From positions 62,001 to 126,000 of the forward strand of contig NZ_AOHO01000047.1 in assembly GCF_000342005.1 (NCBI RefSeq): a stretch of DNA of 64,000 nt, written 5' to 3'. The translations under genes and the position numbers were made by a program. Every line of letters starts with the position of its first letter. The first letter of the stretch is position 1. Under the pieces are notes generated by a model. The model was given only the letters and a program-made list of their open reading frames with translations, was not told the DNA's origin and searched no databases. The DNA is from Amycolatopsis decaplanina DSM 44594 (GTDB taxonomy: Bacteria > Actinomycetota > Actinomycetes > Mycobacteriales > Pseudonocardiaceae). Positions 33,531 through 40,587 of the stretch are shown here, one piece after another.

Positions 33531-34343
33531 GTGTCACGGACTGCCACCCAACGGCACTACCTGATGGTCAGACCGACGTACTTCGACGTCGAGTACTCGA
33601 TCAACCCCTGGATGGACCCGAAGAAACCGACGGACACCGAGCTGGCCATCGCGCAGTGGGAGTGGCTGCACGACCTGTACGTCGACCTGGGGCATCGTGT
33701 CGAGCTGCTCGATCCGCTGCCCGGCCTGCCCGACATGGTGTTCGCGGCCAACGGCGCCACCGTGGTCGACGGGCAGGTGCTCGTCGCGCGATTCCATCAC
33801 GTGCAGCGGGCGGGCGAGTCCGACGCGTACCTGGAGTGGTTCCGGGCCAACGGATATCGCTACGTGCGGCAGGCGCAGTGGGTCAACGAGGGGGAGGGCG
33901 ACTACCTCGTCGCCGGGAAGACGATCCTCGCCGGGACCGGGTTCCGTACGAACCCCGAGGCGCACAACGAATCGCGCGAGTTCTTCGGCCGTCCGGTGAC
34001 CAGGCTGACGCTGATCGACCCGCGGTACTACCACCTCGACACGGCGCTCGCCGTCCTCGACGACGACACGGTCATGTACTACCCGGGGGCGTTCTCGGAG
34101 GAAAGCCGCCTGTTGCTGAAGGAGATGTACCCCGACGCGATCCTGGCCACCGAACGCGACGCTTCCGTCTTCGGCCTCAACGCCGTTTCCGACGGCAAGC
34201 ACGTCGTGCTCCCGCAGGCGGCCACCGAGCTGACCGCGCGGTTGCGGGAGCACGGCTTCGAACCGATCGGCGCCGACCTGTCCGAATTGCTCAAGGCAGG
34301 CGGCAGTGTCAAGTGCTGCACGCTGGAACTGCGTGCCGGTTAG
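33531..34343 (+). CDS. Dimethylarginine dimethylaminohydrolase (DDAH)/amidinohydrolase-family enzyme
   Basis: The 270-residue enzyme has the guanidine-modifying (pentein) fold: LMVRPTYFDVEYSINPWMD, DMVFAANGATVVDG, EGEGDYLVAG, the catalytic His in DPRYYHLDTAL and the catalytic Cys in SVKCCTLEL at the C-terminus. Members hydrolyse arginine, methylated arginine or related guanidines. In a biosynthetic operon it could turn an arginine-like unit into citrulline or free an amine. A primary-metabolic arginine role is possible, but no ornithine aminotransferase gene, its usual partner, is adjacent. GTG 33531 follows TGGAGGAAGC. Confidence 0.85.
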   Translation: MSRTATQRHYLMVRPTYFDVEYSINPWMDPKKPTDTELAIAQWEWLHDLYVDLGHRVELLDPLPGLPDMVFAANGATVVDGQVLVARFHHVQRAGESDAYLEWFRANGYRYVRQAQWVNEGEGDYLVAGKTILAGTGFRTNPEAHNESREFFGRPVTRLTLIDPRYYHLDTALAVLDDDTVMYYPGAFSEESRLLLKEMYPDAILATERDASVFGLNAVSDGKHVVLPQAATELTARLREHGFEPIGADLSELLKAGGSVKCCTLELRAG

Positions 34344-34353
34344 GGAGAACTCG

Positions 34354-35775
34354 ATGGATTCGGCTGTGCGGGGTCGGGGCGGGCGCACCACACTGCGCCG
34401 GATCGTCGTCGGGACGGCGTTGATCGCGGTTCCGGCGGTGGTCGTCGTCGTGGTGCTCGGTCTGGGGTCGGCCTACGCGCCTGTCGCGAGTACGGGGGCC
34501 AAGGCCGCGGGCGGCGGCCCCGACACCTACACGCGCCTGCTGGTCGCGTTGCCGGTGATCCTGGGCGCCTGCTATCTGGCGGGCGTACTGGCCCGGCGGC
34601 TCGGCCAGCCCGCGGTGATCGGCGAGATCGTCGCCGGCATCCTCCTGGGACCGTCGCTGTTCGGGATCGTCTGGCCCGGCGCGTTCGGCTGGCTGTTCCC
34701 CGGCGGCGTGGTCTCGGCGATCAACATCCTGTCGCAGCTGGGCCTGATCTTCTTCATGTACCTGGTCGGTTCCGAGATCGACCTCGACGCGGTGCGCAAG
34801 CGCGGGTTCACCGCGGTGACGGTCAGCCAGGTCAGCATCGCGCTGCCGATGGTCTGCGGCATCGTGCTCGCGCTCGGCATGTACCCGACCTTCGGCGGTG
34901 ATGTCGGCTTCCTCGCGTTCGGGCTGTTCATCGCGGTCTCCATGAGCGTGACGGCGTTCCCGGTGCTGGCGCGGATCCTCACCGACCGTGGCATCTCGAA
35001 GACGCCGCTGGGAGCGCTGGCGCTCACCTGCGCCGCCGTCGACGACGTCGCCGCGTGGTGCCTGCTCGCCGTCGTGGTCGCCGTCAGCCAGGGCGGCGCG
35101 CCGTCGGAGGTCTTCCTGACCGCCGGGCTCACCCTGGTGTTCGTCGTGGTCATGATCTACGTCGTCCGGCCGGTGCTGGGCAAGGTGCTCGCCCGCGTTC
35201 CGGAGCCAGGGGTACTCGCGATCCTGCTCGGCGGGATCATGCTGTCAGCCTTGGCCACCAACGAGATCGGCATCCACGCGATCTTCGGCGCCTTCCTCTT
35301 CGGGGTGATCGCGCCGAGGAAGGATCCGGTCGTCGCCCGCGCCGCCGGGAAACTCGGCAGCGTGACCCTGACGTTGCTGCTGCCGCTCTTCTTCGCCTAC
35401 ACCGGACTGCACACCGAGTTCAGCCTGCTCGGCTCCGGATCGCTGTGGCTCTGGACCGTGGTGATCACGGCGGTGGCGGTGTTCGGGAAGTGGGCGGGCA
35501 GCACCACGGCGGCGCGGTTGACCGGAGTCGGCTGGCGCGAGTCACTGTCACTCGGGGCGCTCATGAACTGCCGGGGGCTGACGGAACTGGTGGTGCTCAA
35601 CGTCGGCCTCCAGCTGAAGGTGATCAGCCCGGCGGTGTTCGCGATGCTCGTGATCATGACGCTGGTCTCGACGATCGCGACCGCCCCCGCGCTCACCCTC
35701 ATCGCCAGGTTCTCGAAGAAGTCCGGAAAGGACTCGGACAAGACCGCCGGTCCAGCGGCGGCGGAAAGTAGATAG
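34354..35775 (+). CDS. CPA2/Kef-type Na+(K+)/H+ antiporter
   Basis: The 473-residue membrane protein has a first helix at about residues 22-47 and then about 12 further helices. It has the Kef-type signatures RRLGQPAVIGEIVAGILLGPS, FFMYLVGSEIDLD, CAAVDDVAAW with the functional Asp pair, and NCRGLTELVVLNVG. It lacks the C-terminal TrkA-N domain. It lies 10 bp after the DDAH gene and 6 bp before the oxygenase gene, so it belongs to block B. It may drive export or protect against ion or pH disturbance by the product. A membrane anchor for other steps is unlikely. Confidence 0.87.
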   Translation: MDSAVRGRGGRTTLRRIVVGTALIAVPAVVVVVVLGLGSAYAPVASTGAKAAGGGPDTYTRLLVALPVILGACYLAGVLARRLGQPAVIGEIVAGILLGPSLFGIVWPGAFGWLFPGGVVSAINILSQLGLIFFMYLVGSEIDLDAVRKRGFTAVTVSQVSIALPMVCGIVLALGMYPTFGGDVGFLAFGLFIAVSMSVTAFPVLARILTDRGISKTPLGALALTCAAVDDVAAWCLLAVVVAVSQGGAPSEVFLTAGLTLVFVVVMIYVVRPVLGKVLARVPEPGVLAILLGGIMLSALATNEIGIHAIFGAFLFGVIAPRKDPVVARAAGKLGSVTLTLLLPLFFAYTGLHTEFSLLGSGSLWLWTVVITAVAVFGKWAGSTTAARLTGVGWRESLSLGALMNCRGLTELVVLNVGLQLKVISPAVFAMLVIMTLVSTIATAPALTLIARFSKKSGKDSDKTAGPAAAESR

Positions 35776-35781
35776 GACATC

Positions 35782-36795
35782 ATGACCAGCAAGCAGGAAA
35801 CCCTAGTCAGCACCTTCGCCGAGGTCGTGCTCGCCGACGAGGTCCGGGACACCATCGGGAGCGAGCTGCGGTCCTTCCCGAACCCCGTCGACGACATCGA
35901 CCGCTCGCTGGCGATGCTCAGGGTCGCGTTCTCGAAGCTGCCCATCGACCAGTTGCAGACGATCCTGGACTTCGGCAGGCACGTCGACACCCCCGGCGTC
36001 GCGCTCGTGCGCAACCTGCCGGTGGACCCGGAACTCCCGGAGACGCCGATCGACGGGGAACCCAGCAAGGACAAGAAGACGTTCGTCGCCGAGACCGTCC
36101 TTTTGGGACTGAGCCAGCTGCTCGGCGAGCCCGTCGGGTTCACCACCGAGAAGAGCGGGCGGCTCGTGCACGACGTCGTCCCGGTCTCGGCGGGGGCGCG
36201 GAGCCAGACCAACCAGAGCTCGCACGTGTTCCTGAACTTCCACAACGACATCGTGCACGACGAGGTCGGACGGTACGACGTGTCCAATCCGGACTTCCTG
36301 GTGCTGAACTGCGTGCGCCAGGACGGGAACAAGGAGGCCGTCACCTACTACGCCGACGGCAGGGACATTTCGGCCGCCCTGGACCCGGAGGTGCTCGACG
36401 TCCTGCGCCGCCCGCTGTTCCGGCTCAACGCGCCCGGGAGCTACGTGCGCGACGTGGCCAAGGGGGCCGACGTGCTCTCCGACCTCGTGCCGGTGATCTC
36501 CGGGCCGGCGGAGTCGCCGGAAGTGGCGGTCTCGGCCAACGGCGTGGTGGGGGAGACGGTGGAGGCGGAGCAGGCGCTGGAGCACCTGCAGCGGGTCTGC
36601 CGCGAGGTCGCGCACCAGGTCAAGCTGGAGCCGGGGACGGCGCTGCTGATCAACAACCGGAAGGGCCTGCACGCGCGGTCGCAGTTCTTCGCGCGGCACA
36701 ACGGGCGCGACCGGTGGCTGCAGCGCACCTACATCCGCCGCAGCCTGTGGACGATCCGGTACCGGGGCACGGCGGAGGACCGGCGGGTGCACTGA
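35782..36795 (+). CDS. Clavaminate-synthase-like Fe(II)/2-oxoglutarate oxygenase
   Basis: The 337-residue TauD/clavaminate-synthase-type oxygenase has the iron facial triad His154-x-Asp156 (FHNDIVHDE) and distal His297 (KGLHARSQF). The 2-oxoglutarate-binding Arg lies in RWLQRTYIRRS. The N-terminal half (LPIDQLQTILDFGRHVDTPG) and VLNCVRQDGNKEAVTYYADGRDI match the VioC/OrfP/AsnO group that beta-hydroxylates arginine or asparagine. A hydroxylated arginine- or asparagine-like unit is therefore plausible and could be the site carbamoylated by the cluster's carbamoyltransferase. It is the last gene of block B and is followed by repeat elements. Confidence 0.88.
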   Translation: MTSKQETLVSTFAEVVLADEVRDTIGSELRSFPNPVDDIDRSLAMLRVAFSKLPIDQLQTILDFGRHVDTPGVALVRNLPVDPELPETPIDGEPSKDKKTFVAETVLLGLSQLLGEPVGFTTEKSGRLVHDVVPVSAGARSQTNQSSHVFLNFHNDIVHDEVGRYDVSNPDFLVLNCVRQDGNKEAVTYYADGRDISAALDPEVLDVLRRPLFRLNAPGSYVRDVAKGADVLSDLVPVISGPAESPEVAVSANGVVGETVEAEQALEHLQRVCREVAHQVKLEPGTALLINNRKGLHARSQFFARHNGRDRWLQRTYIRRSLWTIRYRGTAEDRRVH

Positions 36796-36806
36796 TCCAC
36801 AAGCAC

Positions 36807-36905
36807 CTCGTGAGTGGTAAGGACGGTTCTATAGAGGGTAAGGCAAAGGTGGCTCCGTGAAGGCCTCCTTCCCTACTTTCAGGGTAGGGAAGGAGGCCTT
36901 CACGG
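36807..36905. repeat. CTCGTGAGTGGTAA unit plus AAGG...CCTT palindromic terminator
   Basis: The unit at 36807-36848 runs from CTCGTGAGTGG to AGGGTAAGGCAAAG. The palindrome at 36855-36905 has long arms (CCGTGAAGGCCTCCTTCCCTA and complement). The palindrome ends the block B transcript. Confidence 0.65.
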
Positions 36906-36920
36906 ACTTTCCTGACTCGC

Positions 36921-37133
36921 GGCTCAGCCGTGGAAACTCGACCTTCACACCCTGGCGAAGTACATGATGGTCCCCTTCCTTGCGCCAGGCGCAAGGAAGG
37001 GGACCATCATGTACCCGCGCAAGGCCTTCACGCGGCACCGCTGTGACTGCTGGTGTGCCTGAGGCCGCAGGTACCGTTCGGGTGTCCGCCACATTTGCCC
37101 TACCTCTCAAGAACCGTCCTTACCACTCACGAG
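36921..37133 (+). repeat. Composite repeat copy B (right side of the biosynthetic cluster)
   Basis: The 213-bp element matches copy A (10820-11042) in order and orientation: GGCTCAGCCGTGGAAACTCG, a GTACATGATGG palindrome at about 36959-37013, CCTTCACGCGGCACCGCTG, and the ACATTTGCCCTACC...CCACTCACGAG end. The 408-bp gap 36796-37203 holds only repeats and one promoter. Confidence 0.85.
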
Positions 37134-37143
37134 ACCGGATCAT

Positions 37144-37169
37144 GTTCGAGACCGCGGCCACCCGGGTAA
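37144..37169 (+). promoter_or_regulatory. SigF/SigB-type promoter for the SDR gene
   Basis: GTTC, 16-base spacer, GGGTAA, 35 bases before the ATG at 37204. It lies right after repeat copy B. Confidence 0.65.
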
Positions 37170-37203
37170 CCCTCCGGAAAGCACCCCGAACGGAGGAGTC
37201 CCG

Positions 37204-38058
37204 ATGGCAGACAAGTTACGGCCGCCGCAGCAGCAGGAACCGCCGGGCGTGACGTCGAAAATGGACCCGCCGCCGCGTGACTCCATGGAGGACTACGAGG
37301 GCCGCGAACTGCTGGTCGGCAAGCGTGCCTTGATCACCGGCGGTGACTCCGGGATCGGCCGCGCGGTCGCCATCGCCTTCGCGAAGGAAGGCGCCGACGT
37401 GGCGATCGCCTACCTCAACGAGCACGAGGACGCGAAGTACACCGAGGAACGCGTACGCGCTGAAGGACGCGAGTGCCTCCTCTTGCCGGGTGACCTCGCC
37501 GAGGCGGCGCAATGCCGCGAGATCGTGGACCGGACGGTGAAGGAGCTCGGCGGCCTGGACATCCTGGTCAACAATGTCGCCACGCAGTGGCCGGTCGACT
37601 CCCCGGAGGAGCTCACCGACGAGCAGTGGACGCACACCTTCGATGTGAACATCCACAGCTTCTTCCGGGTGACGAACGCCGCGTTGCCCCACCTGGCCGA
37701 GGGCTCGGTCATCATCAACACCGGTTCGGTGAACGGCCTGCGGGGCAACAAATCCCTCATCGACTACTCCGCGACCAAGGGCGCCGTGCACGCTTGGACG
37801 TACGCGATGGCGCAGGCGCTGGCCGATCGCGGCGTCCGGATCAACTGTGTCGCGCCCGGTCCGGTGTGGACACCGTTGATTCCGTCGACGTTCCCGCCCG
37901 AAAAGGTGGAGAAGTTCGGCCTCCAGGTCCCGTTCGAGCGGGCGGCGCATCCTGACGACCTCGCGCCGTCGTACGTCTTCTTGGCGTCCAACCGGCTCTC
38001 GTCGTATTACAGCGGTGAGGTCATCGCAGCGCTGGGCGGCGAGACGACACCCGGCTGA
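37204..38058 (+). CDS. Short-chain dehydrogenase (general-stress type)
   Basis: The 284-residue SDR has an extended N-terminus rich in Pro and Gln, then TGGDSGIGRAVAIAFA (cofactor motif near residue 48), NNVATQW, the catalytic Ser region IINTGSVNG, Tyr-x3-Lys in YSATKGAVH and GPVWTPLIPS. The N-terminal extension and sequence resemble the YhdF/YghA group of general stress oxidoreductases. The substrate is unknown. It has a SigF-type promoter and a GGAGG site. Its 3' end overlaps the convergent GT9 gene by 38 bp. Confidence 0.87.
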   Translation: MADKLRPPQQQEPPGVTSKMDPPPRDSMEDYEGRELLVGKRALITGGDSGIGRAVAIAFAKEGADVAIAYLNEHEDAKYTEERVRAEGRECLLLPGDLAEAAQCREIVDRTVKELGGLDILVNNVATQWPVDSPEELTDEQWTHTFDVNIHSFFRVTNAALPHLAEGSVIINTGSVNGLRGNKSLIDYSATKGAVHAWTYAMAQALADRGVRINCVAPGPVWTPLIPSTFPPEKVEKFGLQVPFERAAHPDDLAPSYVFLASNRLSSYYSGEVIAALGGETTPG

Positions 38059-39064
38059 GGCGCGACACGGCGTCGACGACGGCTTCGGGCGCGAGACGGT
38101 CCAGGCACGGATGGCCGGGCACGGGACAGACCCGGGCCCGGCTGTCCCGGCACGCCGCCTGCTGGTCGCCGAGCACTTCGGACGGCACCCCGTACGGCGC
38201 CCAGCGTGACGCCGGCACGACAGGTGCGAACAGGGAGACCACCGGTGTCCCGACGGCGGCCGCGAGGTGAGCGGGACCGGTGTTGGGCGCCACAACGACG
38301 TCCGCCCCGGAGAGCACGGCCGCCAATTCGGACAGTCCGGTACGGCCACCCAGGTCGAGAGCGTCGCCGGCGACCTTCCTGGTCAGCGCGCTTTCCGACG
38401 GGGACCCGGTGACGACGACGTGGTGCCCGGCGGCCCGTAGTTTCCGCACGATCTCCGCCGAGCGTTCGGCGGAGGGTTGCCTGGCCGGGACCGACGCGGC
38501 GGGGTGGACGACGACGTAACCCTTGTCGCGCGTTTCCGTGCCGAGCAGGTCGTCCACCGGCGGCAGCGGTTCGCGGATCGCGAGACCGCCGTCGTCGCCG
38601 GGCGGCAACGGGAATCCGGCTTCTTCGGCCAGGGAGAGCATCCGGACCGGCTCCGGCGGATCACCGGGAACGCGGTGCCGCAGGTCCAGCAGCGACCCGG
38701 GATAGTCCTCACAGACCGCGCCGATCCACGGCACCCCCGCCATCCTCAGCAGCAGCGCCAAGGGGAGCGGGGATTGGTGGAACGACGTCAGCACCAGCGC
38801 CGCGTCGAAGGAGAACTCGCGCAAGCGCCGGACGAACGCATCGGTGTCCTTTCGAGTGACCGGCGGCGGCTCGGGGTCGATCCACGGCGCGCACCAGGTG
38901 ATCACCTCGTCGACGCCGGGCAGCAGTTCTCCCGCGGCGCGGCCCCGGGGCCCGGTCAGCAGGACCACCCGTTCCGAATCGGCCGCGACCGCGCGGACGC
39001 AGGGGCCGGCGAGCAGTACGTCGCCGAGGTTGTCCATCCTCGCGACCAGGACGTTCCCTTTCAT
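38021..39064 (-). CDS. Glycosyltransferase family 9 (heptosyltransferase-like)
   Basis: The 347-residue GT9 protein has GNVLVARMDNLGDVLLAGPCVRA at the start, YVVVHPAASVPARQPS at the donor-binding middle and VVAPNTGPAHLAAAVGTPVVSLFAP at the end, the last being the ADP-heptose site signature. Known family members move L-glycero-D-manno-heptose in lipopolysaccharide; in a Gram-positive the acceptor must be another surface glycan. ATG 39064 overlaps the stop of the GT2-HAD fusion by ATGA, so both come from the promoter at 40558-40582. HldE and GmhA at 53-56 kb can supply the activated heptose. Confidence 0.88.
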   Translation of the reverse strand: MKGNVLVARMDNLGDVLLAGPCVRAVAADSERVVLLTGPRGRAAGELLPGVDEVITWCAPWIDPEPPPVTRKDTDAFVRRLREFSFDAALVLTSFHQSPLPLALLLRMAGVPWIGAVCEDYPGSLLDLRHRVPGDPPEPVRMLSLAEEAGFPLPPGDDGGLAIREPLPPVDDLLGTETRDKGYVVVHPAASVPARQPSAERSAEIVRKLRAAGHHVVVTGSPSESALTRKVAGDALDLGGRTGLSELAAVLSGADVVVAPNTGPAHLAAAVGTPVVSLFAPVVPASRWAPYGVPSEVLGDQQAACRDSRARVCPVPGHPCLDRLAPEAVVDAVSRLSRVSSRRPALR

Positions 39065-40548
39065 CGAGAACCCGCGACGGCCAGGTGGACGGCTTCGGCG
39101 AGGTCGCGGGCGACGGTCGCGCGGCGGCGGGCGCGATCGACCTCTTCCGGCCGGGTCCGCGCGGTCGGGACGAGGATTGCGCGGGCTCCGGCGGCGAGAG
39201 CGGCGTCGACGTCGGCACCGGTGTCGCCGATGACCACGCAACGGCGGACGTCCACATTGAGTGCCTCCGCGGCCTGGTGAACCAGTCCCGGCGCGGGTTT
39301 CCGGCAGGCGCAGCCGTCGCCGTCGTCGTGTACGCAGACCTGCCAGGTTCCGAACGGACCGAGGACCTGTTCGACACGGGCGTTCACCGCGGCCAGCCGG
39401 TCCGGGGTGATCAGGCCTTTGGCCACTCCGGACTGATTGCTGACCACGCCGATCCTGATACCCGCCGCACGGACGTCGTGCAGAAGTTCTCCGGCGCCGG
39501 GAACGGGACGGACCCCGTCGGGATCGTCGAGGTAGGGCACGTCGACGATGAGGGTGTCGTCCCGGTCGAACAGCAGGGCCTGCGGCCGCCGGGACAGCCG
39601 GTGCCGCAGCTCCCCGCGCAGCCGGTGGTAGCAGGCCGCGGGCGGGATGAGCACGCTGGTCAGGAGCATTCGCGAGACCTCGCCCGGGGTGAGCGGTCCC
39701 GGGGCGATCCGGCGCGCGGCGAACTCGGCGGTCAGTCCCGCCCACACCCCGGCCGCCACCGCGGCGGCCTTACGGCGTCCCAGCGCGAACAGAGCCACGG
39801 CGCCGGCCGCGCTCACGGTGGCCAGCGCGTGCCGTTCGAGCCGTCCGTGACCGGCTCCGGTCTGCTGCCGCCAGAGGACACCGTGCTTGTGCCGCATGAG
39901 CGCGTCGTCGGCGTTGCCCCGCTGGGCGCGCAGGCTGGCCAGCGGGCCCGACCGTTTGGGCGGGTGGACGGTGACGCGTTCGCCCCGTGCGATGAGATGG
40001 CCCGCCTTCGCGACCTTCAAGGCCAGGTCCGAATCTTCCCGGTAGGCGCGGGGAAAGCGTTCGTCGAAGCCGCCGACCTCGGCTAGCACGGCCCGGCGGT
40101 ACGCCATGTCGGCGGTGATCCACCTGGCCGTCTCCAGCCCGGCCGTTCCGCGTTCGTCGTCGGTCGGGCGGCGGTCCGGGGGCAGCGGTACGACCAGGCG
40201 TGCCTGTGACGCCGCCGTCTCCGGTCCGAGAGGGAGAAGATCTTCCGCGAGCTTCCGAGGCCAGTCCGAACCGATCAGCACGTCGTCGTCGAGGAACGCG
40301 ACCCATTCGGTCTTCGCGCGACGCCAGCCGGCGTTGCGGGCCGCGGCGGGACCGCGCCCGCCGGAGCGGACCACTTCGATTCCCGCTGTGGACGGGGGAA
40401 GCCGCAGGTCGTCGCCGACGGGCCGGTCGTCGGCGACGATGATCCGCGCGGGCCGCGGTTCCCCGGCGGCTTCGATCGCTGCCAGGAGTGTGTAAAGGTT
40501 CTCCCGGCCGGTCGTCGGGATCACGATCGTGTAGTCAAGGGCGGTCAC
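39061..40548 (-). CDS. Fusion of GT2 glycosyltransferase and GmhB-like HAD phosphatase
   Basis: The protein has about 495 residues. The N-terminal half is a GT2 domain: TIVIPTTGRENLYTLLAAIE, a VVRSGGRGPAAARNAGW segment, the DDDV metal motif and FDERFPRAYREDSDLALKV. After about residue 315 comes a HAD domain, ALLFDRDDTLIVDVPYLDDP, VVSNQSGVAKG and CRKPAPGLV, with a CxCRKP zinc loop as in D-glycero-D-manno-heptose bisphosphatases (GmhB). This supplies the phosphatase missing from the heptose set at 53-56 kb. I choose GTG 40548, just 10 bases after the predicted -10, giving a near-leaderless message. Confidence 0.85.
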   Translation of the reverse strand: MTALDYTIVIPTTGRENLYTLLAAIEAAGEPRPARIIVADDRPVGDDLRLPPSTAGIEVVRSGGRGPAAARNAGWRRAKTEWVAFLDDDVLIGSDWPRKLAEDLLPLGPETAASQARLVVPLPPDRRPTDDERGTAGLETARWITADMAYRRAVLAEVGGFDERFPRAYREDSDLALKVAKAGHLIARGERVTVHPPKRSGPLASLRAQRGNADDALMRHKHGVLWRQQTGAGHGRLERHALATVSAAGAVALFALGRRKAAAVAAGVWAGLTAEFAARRIAPGPLTPGEVSRMLLTSVLIPPAACYHRLRGELRHRLSRRPQALLFDRDDTLIVDVPYLDDPDGVRPVPGAGELLHDVRAAGIRIGVVSNQSGVAKGLITPDRLAAVNARVEQVLGPFGTWQVCVHDDGDGCACRKPAPGLVHQAAEALNVDVRRCVVIGDTGADVDAALAAGARAILVPTARTRPEEVDRARRRATVARDLAEAVHLAVAGSR

Positions 40549-40557
40549 CCTCTTCCG

Positions 40558-40582
40558 GTACCCGGGTCCCACGGCCGCAAAC
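40558..40582 (-). promoter_or_regulatory. SigF/SigB-type promoter for the GT2-HAD/GT9 operon
   Basis: On the minus strand it reads GTTT, 15 bases, GGGTAC: an exact core match placed 10 bases before the GTG start. Confidence 0.75.
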
Positions 40583-40587
40583 TCCGG

